A DNA stretch of 64,000 nucleotides from Roseovarius arcticus (lineage in GTDB: Bacteria; Pseudomonadota; Alphaproteobacteria; Rhodobacterales; Rhodobacteraceae). Below, in pieces: positions 8,675 to 17,925 of the stretch. Each line of letters opens with the position of its first letter. Position 1 is the stretch's first letter. Where the stretch lies: positions 2,170,001 to 2,234,000 of the forward strand of contig NZ_SZZN01000001.1 of NCBI RefSeq assembly GCF_006125015.1, given 5' to 3'. The notes below the pieces were generated by a model, which saw nothing but the letters and a program-made list of their open reading frames with translations, searched no databases and was not told where the DNA came from. A program made the translations under genes and the position numbers.

Positions 8675-8802
8675 AAAACGACCAGCGAAGTGCACCTTGC
8701 TGCGTGTGCCTTTGAGAGGCAGCACTAGGACCCTTACGCCCCTGTCACGGACGGATCAAAGCAACGTCTCATTAAGCATTGACCAAAGGCCCCAGTTTGG
8801 CT

Positions 8803-8819
8803 GACGCTACGGCGTTTTT
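8803..8819 (+). terminator. Possible weak terminator between phnE and cphB
   Basis: Short stem GACGC-TACG-GCGTT running straight into five T residues. Only 4-5 bp of stem, so support is modest; it is the only hairpin plus T run in the 242-bp gap between the phn operon and cphB. Confidence 0.35.
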
Positions 8820-8916
8820 AGCGTGGTATGTTCATTGCGCGATGACCATAGTACTCCATCGCGAGGGCAGTAGATTTTGCAATTTTATATTATAGCCAAA
8901 GGATATTAGAGGTAAT

Positions 8917-9780
8917 ATGTGCCCCACATCGACGGAAGACGAAGTTAAACGAGGGTTTATCATACCGATTGGCGGCGGCGAAGACCGCATCAAGGAAATG
9001 CAGATCCATCGCAGGTTTGTCGAGTTGTCCGGTGGTCCAAATGCAGATATTGTAGTGATCCCGACGGCGTCGATGCTCAATACCACTGGCCCTGATTACA
9101 ATCGCATCTTTTCTGGTCTGGGCGCTGGCAAGGTTGAATTCATGCCGATTGCCAGCCGTGCAGATTGCGACAACCCCGAATTCGCCCGGATGCTGGACAA
9201 TGCCACGGGCATTTTCATCACGGGCGGCAATCAGCTTCGGCTTTCGGCCATTCTGGGCGGCACGCCTCTGGTGACCCAGATCCGGCGCCGCAACGCCGAG
9301 GGTATCCCGGTAGCTGGAACGTCTGCGGGCGCGTCGATCATGTCGCAGCACATGGTTGCGGGCGGTCAGGGAAATGAATCGCCGGCCGAGGGGACTGTCA
9401 TACTGTCCCCCGGGATCGGACTGACGAATGCTGTCATCATCGACCAGCACTTTACCCAGCGCAACCGGCTGGGGCGTCTGCTTACCGCGTCGTCGTTCAA
9501 TCCCTTCCTGATCGGCCTTGGCATTGACGAGGATACGGCAGCATTTATCGGCCCGGACGACTTGCTGGAAGTCATCGGCAGCGGCACGGTCACGGTGGTC
9601 GATGCCAGCGAAATGACCCATTCCTCAATGTGGGACGCCAAACCCGGCGAAGCGCTCAGCTTGCTGGGTCTTCGCCTTGACGTCTTGGGCGAAGGGTGTC
9701 GTTATGATCTAAAGGCACGTATTGGGTACCCCCCGCAAGATCACCCTGCGATTTGCATTCTGCCCGTCGCAGACGCCTGA
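8917..9780 (+). CDS. cphB: Cyanophycinase (serine peptidase family S51)
   Basis: 287 aa cytoplasmic exopeptidase that releases beta-Asp-Arg dipeptides from the storage polymer cyanophycin. The nucleophile elbow GTSAGAS puts the catalytic Ser at about residue 136; IIPIGGGEDRI at the N-terminus, IFITGGNQLRL and IIDQHFTQRNRLGRLL are characteristic CphB blocks. A strong ribosome site (AGAGG) precedes the ATG. It lies 45 bp upstream of cphA on the same strand, so synthesis and breakdown genes are probably co-transcribed. No isoaspartyl dipeptidase gene is seen nearby, so the dipeptide must be cut by a product encoded elsewhere. Confidence 0.95.
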   Translation: MCPTSTEDEVKRGFIIPIGGGEDRIKEMQIHRRFVELSGGPNADIVVIPTASMLNTTGPDYNRIFSGLGAGKVEFMPIASRADCDNPEFARMLDNATGIFITGGNQLRLSAILGGTPLVTQIRRRNAEGIPVAGTSAGASIMSQHMVAGGQGNESPAEGTVILSPGIGLTNAVIIDQHFTQRNRLGRLLTASSFNPFLIGLGIDEDTAAFIGPDDLLEVIGSGTVTVVDASEMTHSSMWDAKPGEALSLLGLRLDVLGEGCRYDLKARIGYPPQDHPAICILPVADA

Positions 9781-9825
9781 CGATCCGCCCAAGCGCAGGG
9801 CCAAATCAATCAATGAGGTGGTTAG

Positions 9826-12627
9826 TTGAAGATAGTCTCAACCAATGTGTTCGTCGGTCCTAACGTCTGGGCCACATTCCCGGTGATACGCCACATCGTC
9901 GATTTGGGCGTGCTCGAGGAATGGCCATCTGCCAAAATTGGACCGGATTTTGTCGAAGGGCTTATCTCTGCGCTGCCGGGACTGTCTGACCACGGCTGTT
10001 CTTACGGCGAGGCGGGCGGTTTCCTGCGCAGGCTGCGCGAAGATGACGGCACTTGGATGGGCCATGTGCTGGAGCATTGCGCCATTGAGGTGCAGAATGT
10101 CGCGGGGACGCATGTGACGTTTGGCCGAACGCGCGGCACCGGTCTACCCGGCCAATACAACATGGTTTATGCATACCGCCAGCGCGACGTCGGCTTAGCT
10201 GCCGGTGATCTGGCCCTGCGGCTGTTAATGCATCTTTTACCGCAAAGCTTGCAGGAACAGATCGATTATCCGCTCGATCCTGCCTTTGATTGGGAGGATG
10301 AGTTGCGCAGCTTTGTGCTGCATGCCCAGCGCAAGGAATTCGGTCCCTCAACTGGGTCACTCGTCGACGCCGCCCGCGAGCGTGACATCCCTTGGATCCG
10401 GCTGAATGAAGGATCGCTGGTGCAGTTTGGGCATGGCAAATATCAGCGACGCATTCAGGCGACAGTCACGTCCGAGACCAAACATATTGCTGTCGAAATC
10501 TCCTGCGACAAGGAGGACACGCATAATCTGCTGAATGATCTGGGCCTGCCCGTGCCACAGCAGCGCATCATCTACAGCGCGGACGAGGCCGTGCGGGCCG
10601 CCCATGTGATCGGCGTTCCGGTTGTGGTCAAGCCACTGGATGCCAACCACGGACGGGGCGTGTCAATCAACCTCACTACAGACGAAGAGATCAGGACAGC
10701 CTTCACCGAGGCCGAGGAGCATTCAAAAAGCGCCTCCATTCTGGTGGAGAGTTTCGTCAGTGGCTTTGACCACCGGATGCTGGTCGTCAATGACAAGCTG
10801 GTCGCAGTGGCTAAGCGCGTGCCCGGCCATGTCATCGGCGATGGCAAGCACACCATTGCAGAGCTGGTGGATATCGTAAACCTCGACCCGCGCCGCGGTA
10901 TCGGGCACCAAAAGGTGCTGACGATGCTAGAGATCGACAATCAGGCCAAGAGGCTAATCGCGGCTGCGGGGCACAGCGTCGACACTGTGCTGCCGGATGG
11001 CGAGGCGTTCTACCTCCGCTCGACCGCGAACCTGTCTACAGGCGGCACTGCCATCGATCTGACCGATGTCGTTCACCCCGACAACCGCGACATGGCCGAG
11101 CGGGCGATCATGGCGGTAGGGCTGGATGTCGGCGGCGTCGACTTTCTGATCGACGACATCACCAAATCCTACAAGGATATCGGCGGCGCGATTGTCGAAG
11201 TGAACGCAGCCCCCGGATTTCGCATGCATGTCTCCCCCTCAGAGGGCCTGCCGCGCGATGTCGCGGGCACGGTGATCGACATGCTGTTTCCGCTTGGCAA
11301 GCAGAGCCGCATCCCTATCGCTGCGATCACCGGAACAAATGGCAAGACGACGACGTCGCGCATGCTGGGCCACATCATGAAGGCCAGCGGCAAGATCGTC
11401 GGCATGACATCGACCGACGGCGTCTATGTGGATGGCAAACTTAGCGTTAAGGGCGACATGACCGGGCCAAAATCTGCGCAAATGGTGCTGCGGGATCCCA
11501 CGGTGGATTTCGCCGTCATGGAAACCGCGCGTGGCGGTCTGGTGCGCAGCGGCCTTGGCTATCAACATTCAAACGTCGCGGCCTGCCTGAACGTATCAGC
11601 TGATCACCTAGGTCTGGGCGGTGTCGACACGGTCGAACAACTGGCCGTCGTCAAGCGCGTGGTCATCGAGAGTGCGACAGACGTCGCCGTGCTGAATGCT
11701 GACGATATCAACTGCCTCAAGATGGCCGATTACGCAGATGTCGGAGCGATCTTTTATGTCACCGTCAATCCCGGTCATTCACTGGTAAAGGAACATATCA
11801 AGGCAGGAGGCAAAGCAATCGTGCTGGAGCCGGGCATGAGCGGCGACATGCTGACGATATACGACAACGGGCTACACATGCCTGTTCTGTGGTCGCACGT
11901 GATCCCCGCGACGCTAGAGGGCAAGGCCATGCACAACGTGCAGAATGCTATGTTCGCGGCAGCGATGGCGTATAGCTTTGGCGTCGATCTGGACAATATT
12001 CGGCATGGGCTACGCACGTTCGACACCAGCTACTTTCAGGCGCCGGGCCGCATGAACGTGTTCGACGAGCATCCCTTCAAGGTGATCCTCGACTATGGCC
12101 ACAATCCGGCCGCCATGCACGCGATGGCCGACCTTGCTGACCGGCTGGACGTCAAGGGCCGCCGTATCGTCGTGCTGTCGATACCCGGCGATCGCCGCGA
12201 CCAGGACGTTGCGGATGCCGCGCGCACTCTGGCGGGGCATTTTGACCACTACATCTGCAAGGCAGACGACAACCGTCGCAAGCGCGGCCACGACGAGATC
12301 CCTGAAATGTTCAAGGCCGAGTTTCTAGCGAACGGGATAGCCGACGAACAGATATCTGTAATACCAAACGAAGAAGACGCCGTCGCCGCAAGTCTGGAAA
12401 TGGCGCAACCCGGCGATCTGGTCATTATCTTTGGCGACGACAGTCCGCGCTGCTGGAAACAGATCATCTACTTCAACGCCCCTGACGCGGACGCACAATC
12501 AGCCGCACCGGCGGCCAGCGGCCAAACGCCAGCCCCCTTTGAGGATATGATCGACAGTGACATGAACGTGGTGCGCGACGCGCGCGGCGTCCGGCTGGCG
12601 CGGGGCAATACCGAAGACAGTGACTGA
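9826..12627 (+). CDS. cphA: Cyanophycin synthetase
   Basis: 933 aa. Makes multi-L-arginyl-poly-L-aspartate by ATP-driven addition of Asp to the backbone and Arg to its side chains. Three parts are visible: an N-terminal domain (1-160), an ATP-grasp domain (about 215-485, VVVKPLDANHGRGV then IVEVNAAPGFRMH) and a Mur-ligase domain from about 490 with the P-loop GTNGKTT at 503-509 and DYGHNPAAMHAMADL later. The start is TTG, chosen because GAGGTGG lies just upstream and KIVSTNVFVGPNVW is the conserved N-terminus. An acidic, Ala/Pro-rich tail follows residue 880. The next gene overlaps its end by 8 bp. Confidence 0.96.
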   Translation: MKIVSTNVFVGPNVWATFPVIRHIVDLGVLEEWPSAKIGPDFVEGLISALPGLSDHGCSYGEAGGFLRRLREDDGTWMGHVLEHCAIEVQNVAGTHVTFGRTRGTGLPGQYNMVYAYRQRDVGLAAGDLALRLLMHLLPQSLQEQIDYPLDPAFDWEDELRSFVLHAQRKEFGPSTGSLVDAARERDIPWIRLNEGSLVQFGHGKYQRRIQATVTSETKHIAVEISCDKEDTHNLLNDLGLPVPQQRIIYSADEAVRAAHVIGVPVVVKPLDANHGRGVSINLTTDEEIRTAFTEAEEHSKSASILVESFVSGFDHRMLVVNDKLVAVAKRVPGHVIGDGKHTIAELVDIVNLDPRRGIGHQKVLTMLEIDNQAKRLIAAAGHSVDTVLPDGEAFYLRSTANLSTGGTAIDLTDVVHPDNRDMAERAIMAVGLDVGGVDFLIDDITKSYKDIGGAIVEVNAAPGFRMHVSPSEGLPRDVAGTVIDMLFPLGKQSRIPIAAITGTNGKTTTSRMLGHIMKASGKIVGMTSTDGVYVDGKLSVKGDMTGPKSAQMVLRDPTVDFAVMETARGGLVRSGLGYQHSNVAACLNVSADHLGLGGVDTVEQLAVVKRVVIESATDVAVLNADDINCLKMADYADVGAIFYVTVNPGHSLVKEHIKAGGKAIVLEPGMSGDMLTIYDNGLHMPVLWSHVIPATLEGKAMHNVQNAMFAAAMAYSFGVDLDNIRHGLRTFDTSYFQAPGRMNVFDEHPFKVILDYGHNPAAMHAMADLADRLDVKGRRIVVLSIPGDRRDQDVADAARTLAGHFDHYICKADDNRRKRGHDEIPEMFKAEFLANGIADEQISVIPNEEDAVAASLEMAQPGDLVIIFGDDSPRCWKQIIYFNAPDADAQSAAPAASGQTPAPFEDMIDSDMNVVRDARGVRLARGNTEDSD

Positions 12628-14377
12628 TCGGGACGACTTGATGAACGCGATAGACCGGCTAGAGGCCACCCTTGAGCAAAGGACTGCGCGGCCCGCTGGA
12701 CTGCGCATTGATCCTGCGCGCCGCCTGACGGGGCCCGGCCTTCTTTGGGACAGACCCGGCGCGGTTCTGGATGTATATCTAGTGGGGCCTGATGGCCAAA
12801 TGGTGGCTACCCTCTGGCAAAGGCACGCGCGCCGCGTGCTTGATGCGCTTGGCTGGCAGAGTGAGCATTTGATCTGCCGCCCGTTCAGTGGGGGCGTCAA
12901 TTTGGCGATCTCCGCGCCGCCGGATCAGCTTCATTCCGCTGTGCTCGCAGTTCAAACCGCATGGCATTATTGCGCCGCTGAGCTTCAGGATGAGGCACCC
13001 CTTCCGTTCGATGAATTAATCGACGATCTCAGGTCAATCATAGCCGACGAGTCCAACCCGCCGTTGATCGCTTTGTTAGCCGCCGCAGCGTCGCATGACG
13101 TCGATATCCTGTGGGACGATGACGAGGTTTCGCTGGGCCACGGCGCCACCTCTCAAACTTGGCGCGCGGGCGATCTGCCTTCGCCGCAAGACGTCGACTG
13201 GGCGGCCCTGCGCGATGTGCCCGTCGCGCTGATCACCGGCACGAACGGCAAGACGACGACGACCCGCCTATGTGCTGCGATCATACGTGCGGCAGGCAAG
13301 GTTGCCGGCCTATCTTCAACCGATACGGTACAGGTCGGAAGTGACGTGCTGGACCGGGGCGACTTTTCCGGACCGGGAGGCGCGCGGATGGTCCTGCGCG
13401 ATCCCAGGGTCGAAATCGCCGTTCTCGAAGTGGCGCGCGGCGGTATCCTGCGCCGGGGTCTGGCAACACGCCGTGCCAGGGTCGCGGTTGTAACGAATGT
13501 CGCCAAGGATCACTTGGGCGAGTTTGGGGTGATGACGCTAGCTGAATTGGTAGAGGTTAAGTTTACGGTCGCACGAGGCCTCGCGGCGGACGGCGTTCTG
13601 GTATTGAACGCCGATGATCCAAATGTGGTGGCTGGATCATCGGACGCGCCGCGCCCTATTTGGTGGTTCTCACTCGATGACAACTCAGAGCATATCATTC
13701 AGGCCCGCACCCAAGGCCAGCCTTGCGCCTACCTTAGGGACGGTGCGCTGAGCTTTTTCGACGGCAATACGGAAATGTGGTCTATCGCGGTTGAAGATGT
13801 GCCCATCCTTCTGGGCGGCGCGGCGACACACAATATCCAGAATACGCTTGCTGCTATCTGTGCTTGTGCGGCGCTCAATGTTCCATTTGAGGCGATCACC
13901 GCCGGGCTCGCAGCCTTCGGCACTGGCCCCGGTGACAATCCGGGCCGTTTGAATGAATTTGAGGTGAACGGCGCCCGAATTTTTGTCGATTATGCCCACA
14001 ATCCCCATTCGATTGCGGCGATGTGCAGTGCGCTATCCCAGATCCCGGCAAAGCGACGTTTCATGATGCTGAGTCAGCCCGGTGACCGCTCTGACAAAGA
14101 TATTGACGAGGCGACCATGACTGCGTTGCAGTTTAAGCCCAACGTGATCGTCGTTGCGGAAATCGTAGATTACCTGCGCGGCCGCGAACTGAATGAAACG
14201 CTGAATCTTATCGAGACGTCAGCAATCGCCGGAGGGGTGAAGGCGGCGCAGGTTCTAAGAGCCAACTCGCCATCAAATGGGACAGAACTGATCCTTGAGC
14301 AGGTGCAAAAGGGCGATCTGGTTCTTTTGCTCGTGCTATCTGATCGTGAGCGCGTGTTCGAAATGTTGGCTTCCTAA
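12620..14377 (+). CDS. CphA-like Mur ligase lacking the ATP-grasp domain
   Basis: 585 aa, GTG start inside the end of cphA (8-bp overlap), so it is translationally coupled. Residues 200-585 are a Mur ligase: GTNGKTT at 207-213, STDTVQVGSDVLDRGDFSGPGG, LEVARGGILRRGL, VTNVAKDHLGEFG and the second-half VDYAHNPHSIAAM, each matching a block in the neighbouring cphA. The N-terminal 200 residues keep a CphA-like lead-in (LIALLAAAASHDVDILW, then SLGHGATSQTW, compare FGHGKYQRR of cphA) but then run straight into the Mur P-loop, so the whole ATP-grasp domain is absent. By position it may be the protein others call CphA' in Proteobacteria. It could add one amino acid only, act on primer or dipeptide, or support CphA. 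The reaction is unknown. Confidence 0.8.
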   Translation: MTDRDDLMNAIDRLEATLEQRTARPAGLRIDPARRLTGPGLLWDRPGAVLDVYLVGPDGQMVATLWQRHARRVLDALGWQSEHLICRPFSGGVNLAISAPPDQLHSAVLAVQTAWHYCAAELQDEAPLPFDELIDDLRSIIADESNPPLIALLAAAASHDVDILWDDDEVSLGHGATSQTWRAGDLPSPQDVDWAALRDVPVALITGTNGKTTTTRLCAAIIRAAGKVAGLSSTDTVQVGSDVLDRGDFSGPGGARMVLRDPRVEIAVLEVARGGILRRGLATRRARVAVVTNVAKDHLGEFGVMTLAELVEVKFTVARGLAADGVLVLNADDPNVVAGSSDAPRPIWWFSLDDNSEHIIQARTQGQPCAYLRDGALSFFDGNTEMWSIAVEDVPILLGGAATHNIQNTLAAICACAALNVPFEAITAGLAAFGTGPGDNPGRLNEFEVNGARIFVDYAHNPHSIAAMCSALSQIPAKRRFMMLSQPGDRSDKDIDEATMTALQFKPNVIVVAEIVDYLRGRELNETLNLIETSAIAGGVKAAQVLRANSPSNGTELILEQVQKGDLVLLLVLSDRERVFEMLAS

Positions 14378-14478
14378 GCGGGGGCCAACAGCTCGCGGGT
14401 CCGCCTCTTGTTAAGCAATTTAATTTTTGGGTTAACGTGTGCGCTGCGCATTCGTCGAGGGTCGCGGCAGCCTGCGGA

Positions 14479-15183
14479 TCAGACGCCGACACCCAGATAT
14501 CTATCGCGGATCTCAACATCGCGCACAAAGTCGGCGGCGCTGGATTCGTGAACTATCTTGCCCAGCTCGACGATATAATGACGGTCGGCCAGTTCTGCAC
14601 AAACGGCTAAGTTCTGCTCGACCAGCAGGATCGGCACACCAGCATCGCGCACCTTTTTAACCTGCGTTACGATCTCGTCCACAATTACAGGTGCCAGCCC
14701 CTCGACCGGCTCGTCCAGCATCAGAAGTTTTGGGCCACACAATAGCGCGCGGGCGATGGCAAGCATCTGCTGCTCGCCGCCCGATAGCTGGCCACCGCCG
14801 TTTTTGCGGCGCTCTTCCAGACGGGGAAAAATGCCATAGATGTCGCTCAGCGACCATTGCGCGCCTTTGCGCTGCGATATTTTCAGATTTTCCTCGACAG
14901 TCAGAAGGTGAAAGATACCCCTGCTTTCGGGAACGAGCGTCAGTCCCGCTTGCGCTGACTTGTGCGCGGCAAGTCCCGTCATATCCGTCCCGTAAAGCGT
15001 GATCTTGCCGCGGCGCGGCGTCACCAGTCCGGCGATGGATTTCAGCGTCGTCGACTTGCCCGCGCCATTGCGACCCAGAAGGGTCACGATCTCGCCCTCG
15101 CCTACGCGAAGGGACAGGCCCTGTATGATGTGGCTCTTGCCATAATAGCTGTGGATATCCTCTACGATCAGCGCATCGCTCAT
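14479..15183 (-). CDS. livF: Branched-chain amino acid type ABC transporter, ATP-binding protein LivF
   Basis: 234 aa, the usual LivF length. Walker A LLGRNGAGKST, signature LSGGEQQMLAIARAL, Walker B KLLMLDEPVEGLAP and switch His region ILLVEQN are complete; EGLAP after Walker B is the hallmark of LivF as opposed to LivG. Last gene of a five-gene unit (binding protein, livH, livM, livG, livF). The start overlaps the livG stop by ATGA. The substrate is not determined by this subunit. Confidence 0.92.
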   Translation of the reverse strand: MSDALIVEDIHSYYGKSHIIQGLSLRVGEGEIVTLLGRNGAGKSTTLKSIAGLVTPRRGKITLYGTDMTGLAAHKSAQAGLTLVPESRGIFHLLTVEENLKISQRKGAQWSLSDIYGIFPRLEERRKNGGGQLSGGEQQMLAIARALLCGPKLLMLDEPVEGLAPVIVDEIVTQVKKVRDAGVPILLVEQNLAVCAELADRHYIVELGKIVHESSAADFVRDVEIRDRYLGVGV

Positions 15184-15980
15184 GCCATATCCCCCGTCAG
15201 CATGTTGCCCAGATAGGCGGCCTTCACCTCGGGATCATCGCGCACAACCGAGGGCGGCCCCTCGACCAGCGTACGGCCCAGCTTCATCACCGTTACGGTG
15301 TCGCTGATGTTCATCACGATGCCCATGTTATGCTCAATGAAAAGGACGGTATGATCGCGTCCCAGACTGCGGATCAGCGCCTTCATCTCTTCGATGTCGT
15401 CGATGCCCATGCCTGATGTCGGCTCATCCATCAGGATGACGCTTGGCTTGGCTGCCATGGCCATGCCGACCTCTAGTCGGCGCTGCTGCCCGTGCGACAG
15501 CTCGCCCGCCGCGCGGTGCGCTACGTCGTTCAAGGAAAGGCGTTCGATCATCTCATCGGCGATTGCCATGACGCGCTTGTTGCTCTCGGGCCAACGCCAA
15601 AGGGCCAGGGCCTGCCACGGGGTGCGCCCTTGGGCGGCCAGCCGCAGGTTTTCGCGGACGTCCAGATCGGGAAAGAGGCTTGTCACCTGAAACGAGCGCG
15701 CCAGACCGCGCTGCACCCTCTCGGTGTCCGACGCGCGCGTAATGTCGCGGCCGTTCAGCGTGACCGTGCCTGACGATGGCTTTAGCGTGCCCGTCAGAGC
15801 GTGGAACATAGTTGTTTTGCCCGCGCCGTTAGGGCCGATGATTGAGTGAACACTGTTTTCGCGCACGTTCAGATCGACCTCGGCCAGTGCCACGAACTTG
15901 CCGTAAGTGACGCCCAGATTGCGCGTTTCCAGCGCGTTGACCGTGGGAGCATCGGTGCCAGAGGCGGTACTGCGTGTCAT
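15180..15980 (-). CDS. livG: Branched-chain amino acid type ABC transporter, ATP-binding protein LivG
   Basis: 266 aa. Walker A IIGPNGAGKTT, the ARSFQVTSLFPDL Q-loop region, signature LSHGQQRRLEVGMAM, Walker B VILMDEPTSGMG and FIEHNM switch region are present. The LSHGQ variant of the signature and the SGMG after Walker B are typical of LivG/UrtD-like ATPases. It forms the heterodimeric motor with LivF under the LivHM permease. It starts 4 bp after the livM stop. Confidence 0.92.
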   Translation of the reverse strand: MTRSTASGTDAPTVNALETRNLGVTYGKFVALAEVDLNVRENSVHSIIGPNGAGKTTMFHALTGTLKPSSGTVTLNGRDITRASDTERVQRGLARSFQVTSLFPDLDVRENLRLAAQGRTPWQALALWRWPESNKRVMAIADEMIERLSLNDVAHRAAGELSHGQQRRLEVGMAMAAKPSVILMDEPTSGMGIDDIEEMKALIRSLGRDHTVLFIEHNMGIVMNISDTVTVMKLGRTLVEGPPSVVRDDPEVKAAYLGNMLTGDMA

Positions 15981-15984
15981 GCGC

Positions 15985-16974
15985 CTATTCCTTTCCCGAA
16001 GCCGTATCGTCGGGCAGCGTATTGTCCGCGCCCGGTACGCGTTGGTGCGTTATCATCCCCCAAAGGCGCTCAACCAGACCCCAGAGACCGCGCTGAAGAA
16101 AGAGGGCGACCGTTATCAGAACAAGGCCAAGGATGAGGAGCCAGCGTGGCATAATCGTTGAGAGCGTATCAGCCAGCAGCATGTAGAACCCAGCCCCAAG
16201 AACCGATGCGAACAGCGACGAGCTGCCACCGATGATGGTCATGATCAGGATCATTTCGCTGGTGTGGTATTCGATGTTTGACAGCGGCGCGACGCCGATC
16301 AGCATAGCATGCAGGCCCCCGGCAAAAGCGGTGACAGCGCCGGAAATGGCGAAGGCGACGATCTTGAAAACCCTGACCGGAAATCCGATCGCGGCCGCGC
16401 GCTCCGCATTCTCGCGCACAGCGATCAGGGTGCGCCCGAAGGTCGAGCGTGTAACCATGAGCAGCGCAGCAAACAGCACCAGAAAACAGACTGCGACGAA
16501 CCAGTAATACGGCCACGGATCGGTAAGTTCTGTCCCGGCCAGTATCGGGCGCGGCACATCCAGCAGGCCGTTGTCGCCACCAGTCAAACCGCTGAAGGTA
16601 TAGGCTAGAAAGTAGAACATCTGCGCAAAGGCAAGCGTCAGCATAACGAAATAGACGCCCTGCTGCCTGATCGACAGTGCCCCGACGATAGTGGCGATCG
16701 CAGCGCCCATGACGGCTGCCAGCGGCAGAACCACGCCCACCGGGATCCCGGTGCGCGTTAGCAGTATGCCAGCCGCATAGCTGCCGACGCCAAAGAATAT
16801 CCCCTGCCCAAAGGACAGAAGGCCTGTATAGCCCAGCAGCAGATTGCACGCCGCGACGACCAGCGCAAAGACGAGGATCTCGCCAGCGAGGATCCCCGAC
16901 GACAAAAACAGAGGCAGTGCAAGAACGGTCAGGGTGGCCAGTGCGAATTGAACGAGTGGCGTGTTAATGACCAT
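15985..16974 (-). CDS. livM: Branched-chain amino acid type ABC transporter, permease LivM
   Basis: 329 aa with about nine to ten membrane helices. The motif NLLLGYTGLLSFGQGIFFGVGSYAAG is the conserved LivM N-terminal block (positions about 43-68), and the EAA-type loop appears as RENAERAAAIGFPV. A hydrophilic tail (VPGADNTLPDDTASGKE) ends the protein. Lies 3 bp downstream of livH, so tightly coupled. Confidence 0.92.
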   Translation of the reverse strand: MVINTPLVQFALATLTVLALPLFLSSGILAGEILVFALVVAACNLLLGYTGLLSFGQGIFFGVGSYAAGILLTRTGIPVGVVLPLAAVMGAAIATIVGALSIRQQGVYFVMLTLAFAQMFYFLAYTFSGLTGGDNGLLDVPRPILAGTELTDPWPYYWFVAVCFLVLFAALLMVTRSTFGRTLIAVRENAERAAAIGFPVRVFKIVAFAISGAVTAFAGGLHAMLIGVAPLSNIEYHTSEMILIMTIIGGSSSLFASVLGAGFYMLLADTLSTIMPRWLLILGLVLITVALFLQRGLWGLVERLWGMITHQRVPGADNTLPDDTASGKE

Positions 16975-16977
16975 GTT

Positions 16978-17832
16978 CTAGACCCGCCCAAACAGGCCGC
17001 GAGGCATAGTCACAATGACGAGCCCCATGGCGACATATATCATCAGACGCGCGCCCTCGGGCCAAATGGTTGCCATCAGGCTTTGCACGACGCCGACCAG
17101 AATACCCGCGACCAGTGCGCCCACATAGCTGCCCATGCCGCCGATTACCACGACGACGAATGCCACGCTTAGCGCTTCAATTCCCATAAAGGGATCGACG
17201 CCCCGAATGGGCGCCGCCAGCGCACCAGCCAGCCCGGCAAGGCCCGCCCCGAGACCAAAGACGATAGTATTGATTTTCAGCGTGTTATACCCCAACAGCG
17301 CCATCGTTTCGGTCGATTCCGATCCGGCGCGCAGGATCGCGCCCAGCCGCGTGCCCTCAAGCGCCCACCACAGGATCGCGGCCAGAACGACGGTGAATCC
17401 GATAACAAAGAGGCGATATATCGGATAGATGAAATCGCCCAAGATTATGATCCCGCTCAGGATTTGAGGCGTCGCGACGCTGCCTCCGACCGGGCCCCAG
17501 ACGATGATGACGAATTCCTGAATTACCAGCGCGATGCCCACGGTGACGAGGATGTGAAACGTATGGGGCAGTTTGTATATTCGCCTGAGCAGCACAGCTT
17601 CGGTAAGTGCGGCGACACAGGCGACTATCAGCGCGGCGATTGGCATCGCAACCCATAGGCTAAAATCGCGTTGCGTCAGATCATAGGTCAGATACGCGCC
17701 CAGCAAGTAGAATGCCCCATGCGCAAAATTGACGAATTGCAGAAGGCCGAAGATGACGCTGAGGCCCACGGCCAACAGGAAATAAAGCATCCCAAGGCCG
17801 ACGCCGTTGAGGATCTGGAACAGATAGGTCAA
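16978..17832 (-). CDS. livH: Branched-chain amino acid type ABC transporter, permease LivH
   Basis: 284 aa, about eight membrane helices. YFLLAVGLSVIFGLLQFVN and FAHGAFYLLGAYL make the LivH signature; the EAA loop reads RAGSESTETMALLGYN. The start is TTG, supported by GGGAG 8 nt upstream and by the conserved TYLFQILNGVGLGMLY N-terminus. Separated by 93 bp from the binding-protein gene, a gap that contains a strong stem-loop. Confidence 0.92.
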   Translation of the reverse strand: MTYLFQILNGVGLGMLYFLLAVGLSVIFGLLQFVNFAHGAFYLLGAYLTYDLTQRDFSLWVAMPIAALIVACVAALTEAVLLRRIYKLPHTFHILVTVGIALVIQEFVIIVWGPVGGSVATPQILSGIIILGDFIYPIYRLFVIGFTVVLAAILWWALEGTRLGAILRAGSESTETMALLGYNTLKINTIVFGLGAGLAGLAGALAAPIRGVDPFMGIEALSVAFVVVVIGGMGSYVGALVAGILVGVVQSLMATIWPEGARLMIYVAMGLVIVTMPRGLFGRV

Positions 17833-17885
17833 GCGGCCTACTCCCGAGGTGTTTAGGGCGAGGTGTTACAGCAAGGTGCCCGGCA

Positions 17886-17908
17886 GTCGGGCGCGGTTCG
17901 CGCCCGAC
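17886..17908 (-). terminator. Intra-operon stem-loop between the binding-protein gene and livH
   Basis: Perfect 10-bp arms GTCGGGCGCG and CGCGCCCGAC with a 3-nt loop, 17 bp after the binding-protein stop. No U tract follows. This placement commonly lowers read-through or protects the upstream mRNA so that the binding protein exceeds the permease. Confidence 0.75.
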
Positions 17909-17925
17909 CCCATAATGCGAGGGTA

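Noticed and set aside
8690..8735. AGTGC...GCACT dyad after the second phnE gene
   Set aside because: Arms of only 5 bp with a long, weakly paired interior; not strong enough to call a terminator.
11281..11400. Possible CphA/MurE confusion for the large cphA gene
   Set aside because: The ATP-grasp domain and the cphB neighbour make cyanophycin synthetase much more likely than a peptidoglycan ligase.
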